Positions 16,743 through 25,220 of a DNA stretch of 51,682 nt are shown in pieces. Location: contig UQUM01000014.1 in NCBI GenBank assembly GCA_900544255.1, positions 1-51,682 on the forward strand, given 5' to 3'. The position numbers were made by a program, and so were the translations under genes. The number at the start of each line of letters is the position of its first letter. The first letter of the stretch is position 1. Below the pieces are notes generated by a model, which saw nothing but the letters and a program-made list of their open reading frames with translations, was not told the origin of the DNA and did not search any database. Source of the stretch: an uncultured Sutterella sp. GTDB taxonomy: Bacteria > Pseudomonadota > Gammaproteobacteria > Burkholderiales > Burkholderiaceae_F.

Positions 16743-18946
16743 TAAGAACGCCCCTTTACCTGACGGCGCATAAAGCGGTAAACGCCGGTGCCCGCTAAGA
16801 GCGCACACAAAAGTGCGGCGAGACTTACGAGGAGCGGGTGCCCGGAAACCCCCGTCCAAACCCGGCGGTACCACGGGAGGTTCCCTGAGGTGAAGGTTGG
16901 CGCCGCCGCATAGGAATAAACGGCATCGGGTGTGATGACGGCGAGCGTCCCCGACACCGAAGACAAGTCGGACGTATCTGCCAGGCGGCGCGAGAGCATC
17001 TGCGCGGCTTCATCACTTTCCGTGAGCAGCATCGTCACCGTGCGGCCGGACGTGAAGGGGGACTCAAAGGCCGCGGTCACGGCGGCATTTCCAGTGAAAG
17101 AGGCTGAAGTTTTCTCCCAGGTTTTGGCCTGTACGGCTTTTGAGAGTCGTGTCGAGAGTTCCTGCGCAGCGCGCGTGCTGAAGTCCGTCAGGGCGCCTTC
17201 GGGAAGGGTTCCGGCGGCCAAAATGTCTTTATCGGTCAAGCGATTATCCGTCCAGTCTTCGACAACGGTGAGGTTTAATCCCGCCAGACCCGTGGCCTGC
17301 GCTGCACGGGCGACCGACGTCAGGAGTACCGAGAGATTACCCGAGGAAATGGTTTTCGGAGCGACGAGTGCGGTTTCCGAGAGGTCGGCGTATTTAGTGT
17401 AGGGGAAACCGCCCGAGAGCCACATCGCGAGATTAGGAAGTTCCGCCCAATGGTACGCCCCGGAAAGGGTCACGGTGGAACCGGGTTCAACTTCAAGCTG
17501 CTGGGGGAGAAGCGAGGCCGAACGGCAGTTGGTGAGACTCCCTTCGGAAAAATTGCGGGAGTAGGCAAGCGTCATCGCGAGCGCATTGCGGTTTTTCATC
17601 GCAGGAGCGGCCGACGCGTCGGGCGACAGAGCGCCGGAAGCTATGGGGAGCGTCACTTTGGCCGTCCCGCGGCTTTCGGCGGTACTGACGTTTTCCGAAT
17701 CAACGAGCACGTCGTTTACCGTCACCCGGAGTTGCGCATCGGCATGATTCACCGGGCGCGTGTAGCGGTACGCAAGGTTAAGCGTGAGGTTCTCGGGCGA
17801 CGTGAACCACGTGTCCGGCGCGAGATTCAAGGGAAGTGTTACGCGGGCCGAGGACTGCGATTTGGCTGAGAGCTGTCCCGGGTACTGCGCGAGGTCTGCG
17901 AGCGTCACAGGCGTGTCTTCCGTGAGCCACTTCGGTGCATCCCAGGCGGCGCGCTTTACGGGACGCGTCCCGGCGGCGGCGAGAGTTTCGCCGATCAGGA
18001 CGCGTTTCGTGTCCGCGAGCGCGAGGACGGCGGCAATCAGATCTTCACCGGTCGTTCCCGAAACGAGGAGCATTTTGGCCGTACGGGAAAAGGGGGCGTC
18101 CGCCATCGTGACGGCGGGGTCCTGGGGAAGCGGCCGATCCTTTAAAAAGGCTGGGTCGGCGTCTTTCGTGCGGAAAACGACGAAATGCCGTTCCGGGGGC
18201 AACGCGTTGTAGTAGACGGGAATTTCAATACCGCGCCATCCGGCGAGTTTTCCGGCCAACGACGCAAAAAGCGCTGCGGCTTCCTTGGTTTCCCGTGAGG
18301 GCGTGCCGGCAAAAACGACGGGGAGCACTGCAGGTGCCGTCGTGTCGCCCGCCGCATCGATAAAGGGCGCCGGGAAAAGCGACAGGTCGTTCGCGACCTT
18401 AAGTTTTTCGGTGGTGAGTTTCAGGGCGCTTTCCGGTGCGACCGACAGCCACAGGACTTCGTTGGCGGGGTTTTCGCACACGGGCTGATAGTGTCCCACA
18501 AACTGCAACATCAGTTGGTTTTGGGCTCTGAAGCGCCTGACGTCAAGCGGCACCTCAACGTTCGCACGCTGCCCCAGAAGCGGTTTTGTCAACTGTACCG
18601 TCGTCTGCAGTTCGCCGTTGAGGTAGACGTTCACTTGGCTTGTTTCCGCAAGAAGTGAGGGCGAAGCCGTCATCGTGAGATTGAGGACGGCGTTCACGAC
18701 GGCTTCGTCACGGCGCAGGGCAAAGTCGAAGTATTGCGCGGGCTCGGAACCCGTGAGACGGATCGGATGATCGCCCCCTCCGGGAACCATGGCGGAAAGC
18801 GGGAGCGTCTTTTGCCGCAGCGCCGCGGTGTCGGCGGCTGCGGGAGCCGTTACTGCCGGTGCAGCGGTAACGGTGACGGCCGCGTCGGCTGCACTCGCCG
18901 CAATGAGGACGGCAACGCTGATCAAAGAAAGAGACGTTTTCAGCAT
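16742..18946 (-). CDS. bcsB: Cellulose synthase regulatory/periplasmic subunit BcsB
   Basis: This 734-residue protein has a signal peptide, a large periplasmic region of carbohydrate-binding and flavodoxin-like domains, and a single C-terminal membrane anchor (about residues 700-725) followed by basic residues. The anchor of BcsB packs against BcsA and is needed for synthase activity. The ATG at 18946 lies inside the bcsA 3' end (7-nt overlap); the longer open frame to 19015 is not used. The name cyclic-di-GMP-binding protein often given to this family is historical; binding is by BcsA. Confidence 0.92.
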   Translation of the reverse strand: MLKTSLSLISVAVLIAASAADAAVTVTAAPAVTAPAAADTAALRQKTLPLSAMVPGGGDHPIRLTGSEPAQYFDFALRRDEAVVNAVLNLTMTASPSLLAETSQVNVYLNGELQTTVQLTKPLLGQRANVEVPLDVRRFRAQNQLMLQFVGHYQPVCENPANEVLWLSVAPESALKLTTEKLKVANDLSLFPAPFIDAAGDTTAPAVLPVVFAGTPSRETKEAAALFASLAGKLAGWRGIEIPVYYNALPPERHFVVFRTKDADPAFLKDRPLPQDPAVTMADAPFSRTAKMLLVSGTTGEDLIAAVLALADTKRVLIGETLAAAGTRPVKRAAWDAPKWLTEDTPVTLADLAQYPGQLSAKSQSSARVTLPLNLAPDTWFTSPENLTLNLAYRYTRPVNHADAQLRVTVNDVLVDSENVSTAESRGTAKVTLPIASGALSPDASAAPAMKNRNALAMTLAYSRNFSEGSLTNCRSASLLPQQLEVEPGSTVTLSGAYHWAELPNLAMWLSGGFPYTKYADLSETALVAPKTISSGNLSVLLTSVARAAQATGLAGLNLTVVEDWTDNRLTDKDILAAGTLPEGALTDFSTRAAQELSTRLSKAVQAKTWEKTSASFTGNAAVTAAFESPFTSGRTVTMLLTESDEAAQMLSRRLADTSDLSSVSGTLAVITPDAVYSYAAAPTFTSGNLPWYRRVWTGVSGHPLLVSLAALLCALLAGTGVYRFMRRQVKGRS

Positions 18947-21459
18947 GATGATGAGTTCGAAGGTTTGAATCGGGGAATCAGGTGACCCAGGGTCGAAAGG
19001 AAACGGTGAATCCACTGCCAGCGAGGCGGCAGAAATTCAATGAGGGACGTCAGGCCGTAAAGGGCCGACTTCACGAGAATTCGGAATCCGGCCGTGAAAC
19101 TTGCGTCGGTACTGCCGTCGGGTTTCTCCGCCCAGTGGCCGCGCCGTGCGAAGGTGACGCGGTTAAAGCGCCGTTCGTCGTCGGGCGTCGTAAGAAGAAC
19201 GGTGAATTCCGTGGCGGAAACCGCGAGCAGCGTAAAGGTGTCGGAGAAGCCGTCCGCGGTAAGCGTGATGCGCAGCTGTTCGCCGGGCGTCACGGCGGCA
19301 AGTTCGTCGTGAGCCGACAAGAGAATTTCGTGCTGCGAAAATCCCGTCGTCCGGACGGAAATCGTTTTTTCACCATAATGCAGAACCGCCGGCACCCGCA
19401 TGGGCACCCGGGGGAAGGCTTCGGGCTGCACTTCTTCAACGGCGACGGCAGTCGCCGCAAGGAGAATGAGCAGGTTGTAGCCGATCCAGCCCGCGTTGAT
19501 CGCGAGCGTCAGATATTCGGGGGCAGGGGACGTGACGACGCGCGTCACGCCGACCACGAGCCCTGCGACGTTCAGCACGAGAAGCGTAAGGTAGGGGAGC
19601 GCAATGTGCCAGTCGAGGTATTTCTTGCCGATCGTGCCGCCTTTGGCGGTGACGTTGAATTTCCCTTTGTGGGGAAAAATGAGCGCTACGGTTGTGGGAA
19701 GGAGAATGTACCAGGAGAGCACCGTTTCATAAACCCCGCCCAAAAACGGAATACGGTGATTTTTCTGCAGCTCGTAATTGGTGAGCGCTGAATGAATCAT
19801 ATGCGGCAGTACGTAGGCAAAAATGGCGGCTGCCGACGCGTAAATGACGTAGCTTCCGGCAAAAAGATACGGAAGCGGCGCTAAAAGAAAGATGATGCGG
19901 GGAAGCCCGTGCAGAAAGTGCAGCATGGCGTTGAAAAAGCACAAGCGCTGCGCCAGGGTGAGCCCGCGCCCCAGAAGGGGATTATCCAGGCGAAAAATCT
20001 GAATCATGCCGCGGGCCCAGCGGATGCGCTGTCCGATGTGGGCAGCGAGCGTATCGGTTGCGAGCCCCGAGGCAAGGGGCGTTTCCGTAAAGACGGAATT
20101 CCAACCGCGGCGGTTGAGTTTCAAAGACGTGTGTGCGTCTTCCGTGACGGTTTCAACGGCAATCCCGCCCACTTCTGCCAAGGCGCACCGGCGGATGACG
20201 GCGTTGGAGCCGCAGAACATTACGGCGTTCCAGGTGTCGTTTCCCTTTTGGATGAAGTCGTGGAAAAGGCCGTTTTCGTTCGGAAGCGCCCGCGATAAAT
20301 GCAGGTTTTTCTCAAAGGGGTCGGCCGAATAAAAGTGATGCGGCGCCTGCACGAGGGCCGTCCGTTCATCCTTTAAGAACCAGCCCATCGTTTCGATGAG
20401 AAAGTCGCAGCTCGGTACGTGGTCGCAGTCGAAAATCGCTATGAAGTCTCCGCGGGTGACGGTCATGGCATGATTGATGTTTCCCGCTTTGGCGTGGTTA
20501 TGTTCACTGCGTTTGATGTAGCCTGCGCCCACGGAATGCACGAACGCTTCATAGTCCGGGCGGCTCCCGTCGTCCAGAAGGTAGACGTGGATTTTGTCCT
20601 TGGGCCAGTCGAGATTAAGCGCCGCGTAGACCGTGGGTTTGATGACGTCCATCGATTCGTTGTACGTCGGAATGAAGATGTCGACCGAGGGCCAAAGCGT
20701 GCGATCGTCGGGGAGGGGCGCGTGTTTTCGGTCGAGCACCCAGCACACCTGAAAGTACCCCAAGACCATCACGAGGAAAGCGTAGATTTCGGCCGCAAGC
20801 AGTATGACGCCCAAGATGACTTCGGTGACGCTGACGGGGCTTAGGGTCGCTGTGATGCGCCACCACAGGTAACGCCCTGAGACCACCACCGAAATGACGA
20901 AAAGAAGCATCAGGGGGAGTTTCGCTTTAAGGCGAGAGAGCAGCAAGGCAGCAGCGAGCATCACCGAGAGAAAAATGATTTGTTCGATGAGCGTAAAGGG
21001 TTGCGTGATGACCAACAATCCCAAGGCGAGCGCTGCGGTAACGACGGCCCCCGTGAGACTCTTTTTGGCCCAGGGCGCAAGTTTCTTTCCAGCCGGGGAG
21101 TCGTCCCCGGTTTCGCGGGCGACCGCTGAAAAGAACGTTCGGCCGCCGGCCGTGAGATGCTTCGAAAGCGTGGCTGCACCGCGGGTAAGCCCGTTGTCTG
21201 AAGTCTTATGTGCCGCGTCTTCCGTACGGGGATTGCGGATCAACAACGACGCAGCAGCGGCGAGCGTGTTGCGGATGGCGTCCGACGTTGTTTTGACGGC
21301 GGAAAATTCAAAAGGGGATCGTGCCAAGAACCGCTGCCAGGTGGGGTTCTCAAGCGGTACGAAGCATCGAAGGAGCGTGAGAAGAACCGATTCACCCGCT
21401 GATCGCGGCAGAAGGCGCTGGGCGACAGTTTTTAAGAGGTGAAGGGATCGTCTAAGCAT
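18940..21459 (-). CDS. bcsA: Cellulose synthase catalytic subunit BcsA
   Basis: An 839-residue inner-membrane processive glycosyltransferase (GT2) that polymerises UDP-glucose and extrudes cellulose. The catalytic motifs are intact: DDG at 296-298, DCD at 344-346, TED at 439-441 and QRIRW at 477-481, set among about eight membrane helices. The C-terminal PilZ region (about 675-770) is recognisable by context but its c-di-GMP motifs look degraded: the first Arg of RxxxR aligns with Glu680 (second Arg is R684), and the DxSxxG motif reads GFSQHE (706-711). No strong ribosome site precedes the ATG. It opens the operon bcsA-B-Z-G-C. Confidence 0.95.
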   Translation of the reverse strand: MLRRSLHLLKTVAQRLLPRSAGESVLLTLLRCFVPLENPTWQRFLARSPFEFSAVKTTSDAIRNTLAAAASLLIRNPRTEDAAHKTSDNGLTRGAATLSKHLTAGGRTFFSAVARETGDDSPAGKKLAPWAKKSLTGAVVTAALALGLLVITQPFTLIEQIIFLSVMLAAALLLSRLKAKLPLMLLFVISVVVSGRYLWWRITATLSPVSVTEVILGVILLAAEIYAFLVMVLGYFQVCWVLDRKHAPLPDDRTLWPSVDIFIPTYNESMDVIKPTVYAALNLDWPKDKIHVYLLDDGSRPDYEAFVHSVGAGYIKRSEHNHAKAGNINHAMTVTRGDFIAIFDCDHVPSCDFLIETMGWFLKDERTALVQAPHHFYSADPFEKNLHLSRALPNENGLFHDFIQKGNDTWNAVMFCGSNAVIRRCALAEVGGIAVETVTEDAHTSLKLNRRGWNSVFTETPLASGLATDTLAAHIGQRIRWARGMIQIFRLDNPLLGRGLTLAQRLCFFNAMLHFLHGLPRIIFLLAPLPYLFAGSYVIYASAAAIFAYVLPHMIHSALTNYELQKNHRIPFLGGVYETVLSWYILLPTTVALIFPHKGKFNVTAKGGTIGKKYLDWHIALPYLTLLVLNVAGLVVGVTRVVTSPAPEYLTLAINAGWIGYNLLILLAATAVAVEEVQPEAFPRVPMRVPAVLHYGEKTISVRTTGFSQHEILLSAHDELAAVTPGEQLRITLTADGFSDTFTLLAVSATEFTVLLTTPDDERRFNRVTFARRGHWAEKPDGSTDASFTAGFRILVKSALYGLTSLIEFLPPRWQWIHRFLSTLGHLIPRFKPSNSSSC

Positions 21460-21738
21460 AAAAAGTTCGCTGAAATAAGGGTGGCGGGATTCTACTGAGA
21501 GCCCCGCTTTTCGTCAGCGGAAGCTATACGTTCTGTTACGATTCGGCGGCAATTTTCACACTTTCGGCATGTGCGACACGGCGGCCGTTCACCTGGGTGT
21601 AGAGCCACTGATCCATTTTGGCTCTGGCGACGGCTCCCGTCGTGAGCGCTTTGGAGTCAAAGGGAAACAATACATCCGTGATGCCGTCGTTGCGTTGTTG
21701 ACGTCCTTATCTTCTATCGTTTTTTGCAAAGTCGACCG
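21460..21738 (-). other. Intergenic region upstream of bcsA, with a possible 50-codon gene remnant
   Basis: No clear promoter is visible. On the minus strand, an open stretch ending at TAA 21536-21538 and starting after a stop near 21700 encodes roughly 53 residues with a well-behaved codon pattern, including LFPFDSKAL and AKMDQWLYTQ, faintly like the start of an OmpA-type domain. It has no start codon. It could be the 3' end of a decayed gene; equally it may be chance. Confidence 0.2.
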
Positions 21739-22692
21739 TTATTCTTGTAACGGCATCGGTAGGTGTAGCCGTCGGTACCAAAATTTCCAATCGTTCATCC
21801 CTTCCATATGTCGGGCGCAGTCAGTGAGCGCCTCCGAGAGGGCGGCAACGGTGGGATTCGTCAATTTTTCTTTGAGGGTCGCAATAACGATGGGCCAGGG
21901 GCGCCGGTGCCATCCGGGGAGTACCGGAACGACGGTGCCGGAAGCCAATTCATTCATCATGAGGCCCAGCGTCAGGTCAATGGCAATTCCTTCGCCCGCG
22001 AGAAGGCGTGCACGGCAGACTTCTGCGCTTTCCCGGCGCCGTCGGAAGCGGCTGTCCAAGACGCAGGTCGTGTCCCCGTTGAGGAGCATTTCATCATAAC
22101 TGCGGTTGGCGGTGTCGCGCATCAGGATTGTGTGCTGCTGTAGTTCTTCGATAGTTTTTGGGGTACCGTACCGCTTGAGGTAAGCCGGTGTTGCCATAAG
22201 AAAGGAGTAGAGCGTATTGGCTCGGACGGCATAGAGTCCGGAATTTTCCGGCGGCTCAAAACCGAACCAGGCTACGTCGGCGCGCCCTGATAGCAGACCT
22301 TCGACGCCGCAGTCGTTGAGAAGGTCGATCTGTACGCCGTGCGCGGCTTCAAAGCGGTTTAGAACCGTCAGTACGGGAAGAGGCGCTGCGTTGGCAGGGA
22401 TGCTGACCCGCAGAGGTCGGGTATCGGAGACGGTGGGTGTCGATAAAAGTCGTCGATAGGTCGCAAGAAAAAGAAGGGCGTCCGGGAGTCTGCGGCAGGC
22501 TTCTTCAGTGAGCCGGGCGGGTTTCACCGTACGGTCAAGCAATGCGACGCCTGTCCGGTCTTCGAGCTCAGCCCAAAGTCGGGAGGCTTTCGGGAGCGGC
22601 AGACCGAGTTTGGCAGCTGCACCGGATATGGTGCCGATTTCAGCGGTGGCAACGAGGAGTTTCCAGGCAGAAATGACGATGGGGGCTTTCAT
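21739..22692 (-). CDS. LysR-type transcriptional regulator (atypical subfamily)
   Basis: A 317-residue regulator with an N-terminal helix-turn-helix (TISGAAAKLGLPLPKASRLW, residues about 20-39) and a co-inducer-binding domain. The C-terminal PVLPGWHRRPWP segment is closely similar to one in the LysR remnant at the right end of this window, so both belong to one subfamily. It is divergent from an EamA transporter gene starting at 22789, with 96 nt between them, suggesting that it controls this exporter. It is less likely to control bcsA, which lies downstream on the same strand. Confidence 0.85.
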   Translation of the reverse strand: MKAPIVISAWKLLVATAEIGTISGAAAKLGLPLPKASRLWAELEDRTGVALLDRTVKPARLTEEACRRLPDALLFLATYRRLLSTPTVSDTRPLRVSIPANAAPLPVLTVLNRFEAAHGVQIDLLNDCGVEGLLSGRADVAWFGFEPPENSGLYAVRANTLYSFLMATPAYLKRYGTPKTIEELQQHTILMRDTANRSYDEMLLNGDTTCVLDSRFRRRRESAEVCRARLLAGEGIAIDLTLGLMMNELASGTVVPVLPGWHRRPWPIVIATLKEKLTNPTVAALSEALTDCARHMEGMNDWKFWYRRLHLPMPLQE

Positions 22693-22788
22693 TTGACGGT
22701 AACTTCTAAAAAGTAAAAGTTTCGCCGGGTATCATACGCGTCCCTTTCTTAGACTGCGATTTTTGAAGCATTTCTGCGGAGGAAAGCA

Positions 22789-23679
22789 GTGAAAAAGGAG
22801 AATTGCATCGGGGTGCTGTTGGCAGCGACGGCCGGTGTTTTTTGGGGCAGCATGGGGATCGCGGCTGAGTACCTGATGCGTGATTTCAACTTTGCGGCGC
22901 TTGATTTGGTCTCGTTGCGGCTTTTGGGGCCGGGGGCCATGCGCTTGGCGTGTGAAGCGCTGTGGGGCCAGCGGATTTGCGGTGACTTTACGCGCGACGG
23001 ACACTGGAAGGCGATTTCGGTTTACGGTTTCATCATGCTGGGGGTGCAGGCTACGTTTTTCCTCGCGATTGCCGCTTCCAACACCGCAACCGCAGCGCTG
23101 ATGGTGACGACGCTCCCGATTTTTGTCGCCGGGTGGGAAGCTTTGGCAGAAAAACGACAACTTACGCGCAATGAAAAGATATCCGTCGGACTCGCCGTCA
23201 TCGGTGTGGCGTGCATCGTGACGAGGGGGCGGCTCGATACGATCGAGCTTTCCTGGGGCGGTGTGCTGTGGGGCTTAGCTTCTTCTGTCTTCGGTGCCGC
23301 CGGTACGCTTCAGGTGAGAGAAATCGTGCGGAAGGTTTCCGTGACGATCGTAGTCGGTTGGGCGATGACGATCGGCGGCGCCATTCTCTGTGCGGCGCAA
23401 CCTCCTGCGCTTGCTACCGAAAATTGGACGTGGCTCGCGGTCGGGCTGTGGTTTTACATCGCAGCCGTCGGAACAGTGGCGGCCTTTTGCTGTTATCTTA
23501 AAAGTCTGGAAATGATTTCGGCATCCACAGCGTCGCTCGTGTCGAGTTTTGAGCCGTTGTCTGCGGTGGTGTTGGGCGTCCTCTTGATGGGGCTGACGCT
23601 CAACGCCGTGGAGTTATGCGGCATCGCACTCATCTTCGTGATGGTCGTCGTCATCACGCGACCCAAAAAATCCGCGTAG
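22789..23679 (+). CDS. EamA/DMT-superfamily inner-membrane transporter
   Basis: A 296-residue protein with ten predicted membrane helices in two EamA repeats (about 5-140 and 155-290), the standard drug/metabolite transporter architecture. The GTG at 22789 is preceded by a good GGAGGAAAG ribosome site. The substrate is unknown; relatives export amino acids or other metabolites. It is divergent from a LysR gene, a typical exporter/regulator pair. Confidence 0.88.
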   Translation: MKKENCIGVLLAATAGVFWGSMGIAAEYLMRDFNFAALDLVSLRLLGPGAMRLACEALWGQRICGDFTRDGHWKAISVYGFIMLGVQATFFLAIAASNTATAALMVTTLPIFVAGWEALAEKRQLTRNEKISVGLAVIGVACIVTRGRLDTIELSWGGVLWGLASSVFGAAGTLQVREIVRKVSVTIVVGWAMTIGGAILCAAQPPALATENWTWLAVGLWFYIAAVGTVAAFCCYLKSLEMISASTASLVSSFEPLSAVVLGVLLMGLTLNAVELCGIALIFVMVVVITRPKKSA

Positions 23680-23970
23680 TGGAAGAATTGATTTTGTTTG
23701 CGTTTCACTAAATCCGGTCAATTTCGTTTGCGCTCTCCGACTTAATAGGGTAACATGCCTAAGGTAAACGCCTGAGACAATCCTTTGTTTTTGGGATTGC
23801 TTTCGAGTGGTCGGATTCCTTGAGTTCTGCGGCCGCGAGTTTCTTTTCCCCGAGACGGCGGCAGGATTCACTGGTGTCCGTGCGTTGCCGTCGGGAGCGT
23901 GGCTTTCGACGGTTCCCTGAAGTGAAGCGGCGGACTCTCCTTGCGCCGCTTCTTTGCGGAGTAAAAAACT
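23680..23970 (+). other. ansB leader region
   Basis: No gene is seen. A weak sigma70-like pair TTGCGC (23728-23733) and TAACAT (23751-23756) with a 17-nt spacer could drive ansB, which would then have a leader of about 200 nt. A small inverted repeat (23778-23783 with 23794-23799) lies within that leader. I see no recognisable riboswitch. Confidence 0.3.
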
Positions 23971-25020
23971 ATGAAGCTCATCAAGACCCTCATTGCCGTG
24001 GCGGCGGCGAGTGCCTGCGTGGCGGCGACGGCTGCCGGTCTCCCCAAGATCGAAGTGCTTGCAACAGGCGGCACGATCGCGGGTTCCGGCGCTTCGGCGA
24101 CGGGTTCTGCCTACCAGGCGGGTAAGGTGTCGGTGAACCACCTCGTGGCAGCCGTGCCGCAGCTTGCGGACATTGCGGAAATCACGCCGAAGCAGGTTGT
24201 GCAGATCGGCTCCCAGGACATGACGGACGACGTGTGGCTGAAGTTGAATAAAACGATAAACGAAGACTGCCGCAAGTTCGACGGCTTCGTGATTACACAC
24301 GGCACGGATACGATGGAAGAAACGGCGTACTTCTTGAATCTCACGCTGCGCTGCAAGAAGCCCGTGGTGCTCGTGGGCGCCATGTTGCCTTCGACCGGTC
24401 TCGGTGCTGACGGTCCCCGCAATCTCTACAACGCCGTTTTGACGGCCGCGGAAAAGAAAACTGCCGAGCAGGGCGTCGTGATTGCGATGGACAACATCGT
24501 GGTGAACGCCCGCGACGTGATGAAGTCCAACACGGTGCAGCCTGAGACGTTCGTTGCCGGCAACTTCGGTAAGGTCGGCACGATCTTCAACAACAAGGTC
24601 ACCTACGAAAGCAAGTCGCTGCGTAAGCACACCTATGAAACGCCGTTTGACGTGACAAAGCTCACGAAGTTGCCGAAGGTCGGCATCGTCTATACGCACG
24701 GCGGCGTGGAAGGCATTCAGGCCCAGGCTTTGGTTGATGCGAAGTACGACGGCATCGTCAACGCCGGTGTCGGTAACGGCAACCTTCATAAGGCCATCTT
24801 CCCGATCCTTGAAAAGGCCGCGAAGAACGGTATCGCCGTGGTCCGCAGCTCCCGCGTTCCGACGGGCGCCACCACGAAGGACGCCGAAGTGGACGACAAC
24901 AAGTACGGGTTCGTGTCTTCCGGCACGCTCAATCCTCAGAAGGCCCGTATTCTGCTGCAGTTGGGTTTGACGAAGACTCACGACTACAAGAAGCTGCAGG
25001 AATACTTCGACCAATACTGA
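23971..25020 (+). CDS. ansB: Periplasmic type II L-asparaginase
   Basis: A 349-residue enzyme with a signal peptide (about residues 1-22), converting asparagine to aspartate and ammonia in the periplasm. It is closely similar to E. coli AnsB across its length: nucleophile Thr35 in ATGGTIAG (mature Thr12), Tyr48, GSQDM, HGTDTMEET with the second catalytic Thr, the catalytic Lys in ARDVMKSNT, and VRSSRVPTGATT and SSGTLNPQKAR near the end. A GGAG ribosome site precedes the ATG. The released aspartate could feed fumarate respiration. It is monocistronic, with a terminator following. Confidence 0.95.
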   Translation: MKLIKTLIAVAAASACVAATAAGLPKIEVLATGGTIAGSGASATGSAYQAGKVSVNHLVAAVPQLADIAEITPKQVVQIGSQDMTDDVWLKLNKTINEDCRKFDGFVITHGTDTMEETAYFLNLTLRCKKPVVLVGAMLPSTGLGADGPRNLYNAVLTAAEKKTAEQGVVIAMDNIVVNARDVMKSNTVQPETFVAGNFGKVGTIFNNKVTYESKSLRKHTYETPFDVTKLTKLPKVGIVYTHGGVEGIQAQALVDAKYDGIVNAGVGNGNLHKAIFPILEKAAKNGIAVVRSSRVPTGATTKDAEVDDNKYGFVSSGTLNPQKARILLQLGLTKTHDYKKLQEYFDQY

Positions 25021-25054
25021 TTTGGTGTTGAAACCGGCTGAAGCCGGGTAAATG

Positions 25055-25095
25055 AAGCCGCTCTTTCCTTTGTTGGGATCGGGCGGCTTTTTCTT
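25055..25095 (+). terminator. Rho-independent terminator of ansB
   Basis: Stem AAGCCGC (25055-25061) with GCGGCTT (25083-25089), followed by a T-rich tail, 35 nt after the ansB stop codon. Confidence 0.75.
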
Positions 25096-25220
25096 TCCTA
25101 CGGATGGGAATGAGAGTCGGCCAAACCGGTAAAACGAATAAAAAATACGATTTTTAAAATACAATCTCGTTATCCGTTACAATGAACCTCAGCGAACAAC
25201 TGAATTTTGTCGGAGGATTT

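Noticed and set aside
15639..16874. Longer start for bcsZ at 16874
   Set aside because: The extra 44 residues read through the bcsB 3' end and precede a perfect signal peptide starting at 16742.
23614..25164. Minus-strand open frame of 516 codons antisense to ansB
   Set aside because: ansB is certain by homology; the antisense product is low-complexity (His/Arg/Val-rich) and spans the ansB terminator and the end of the EamA gene.
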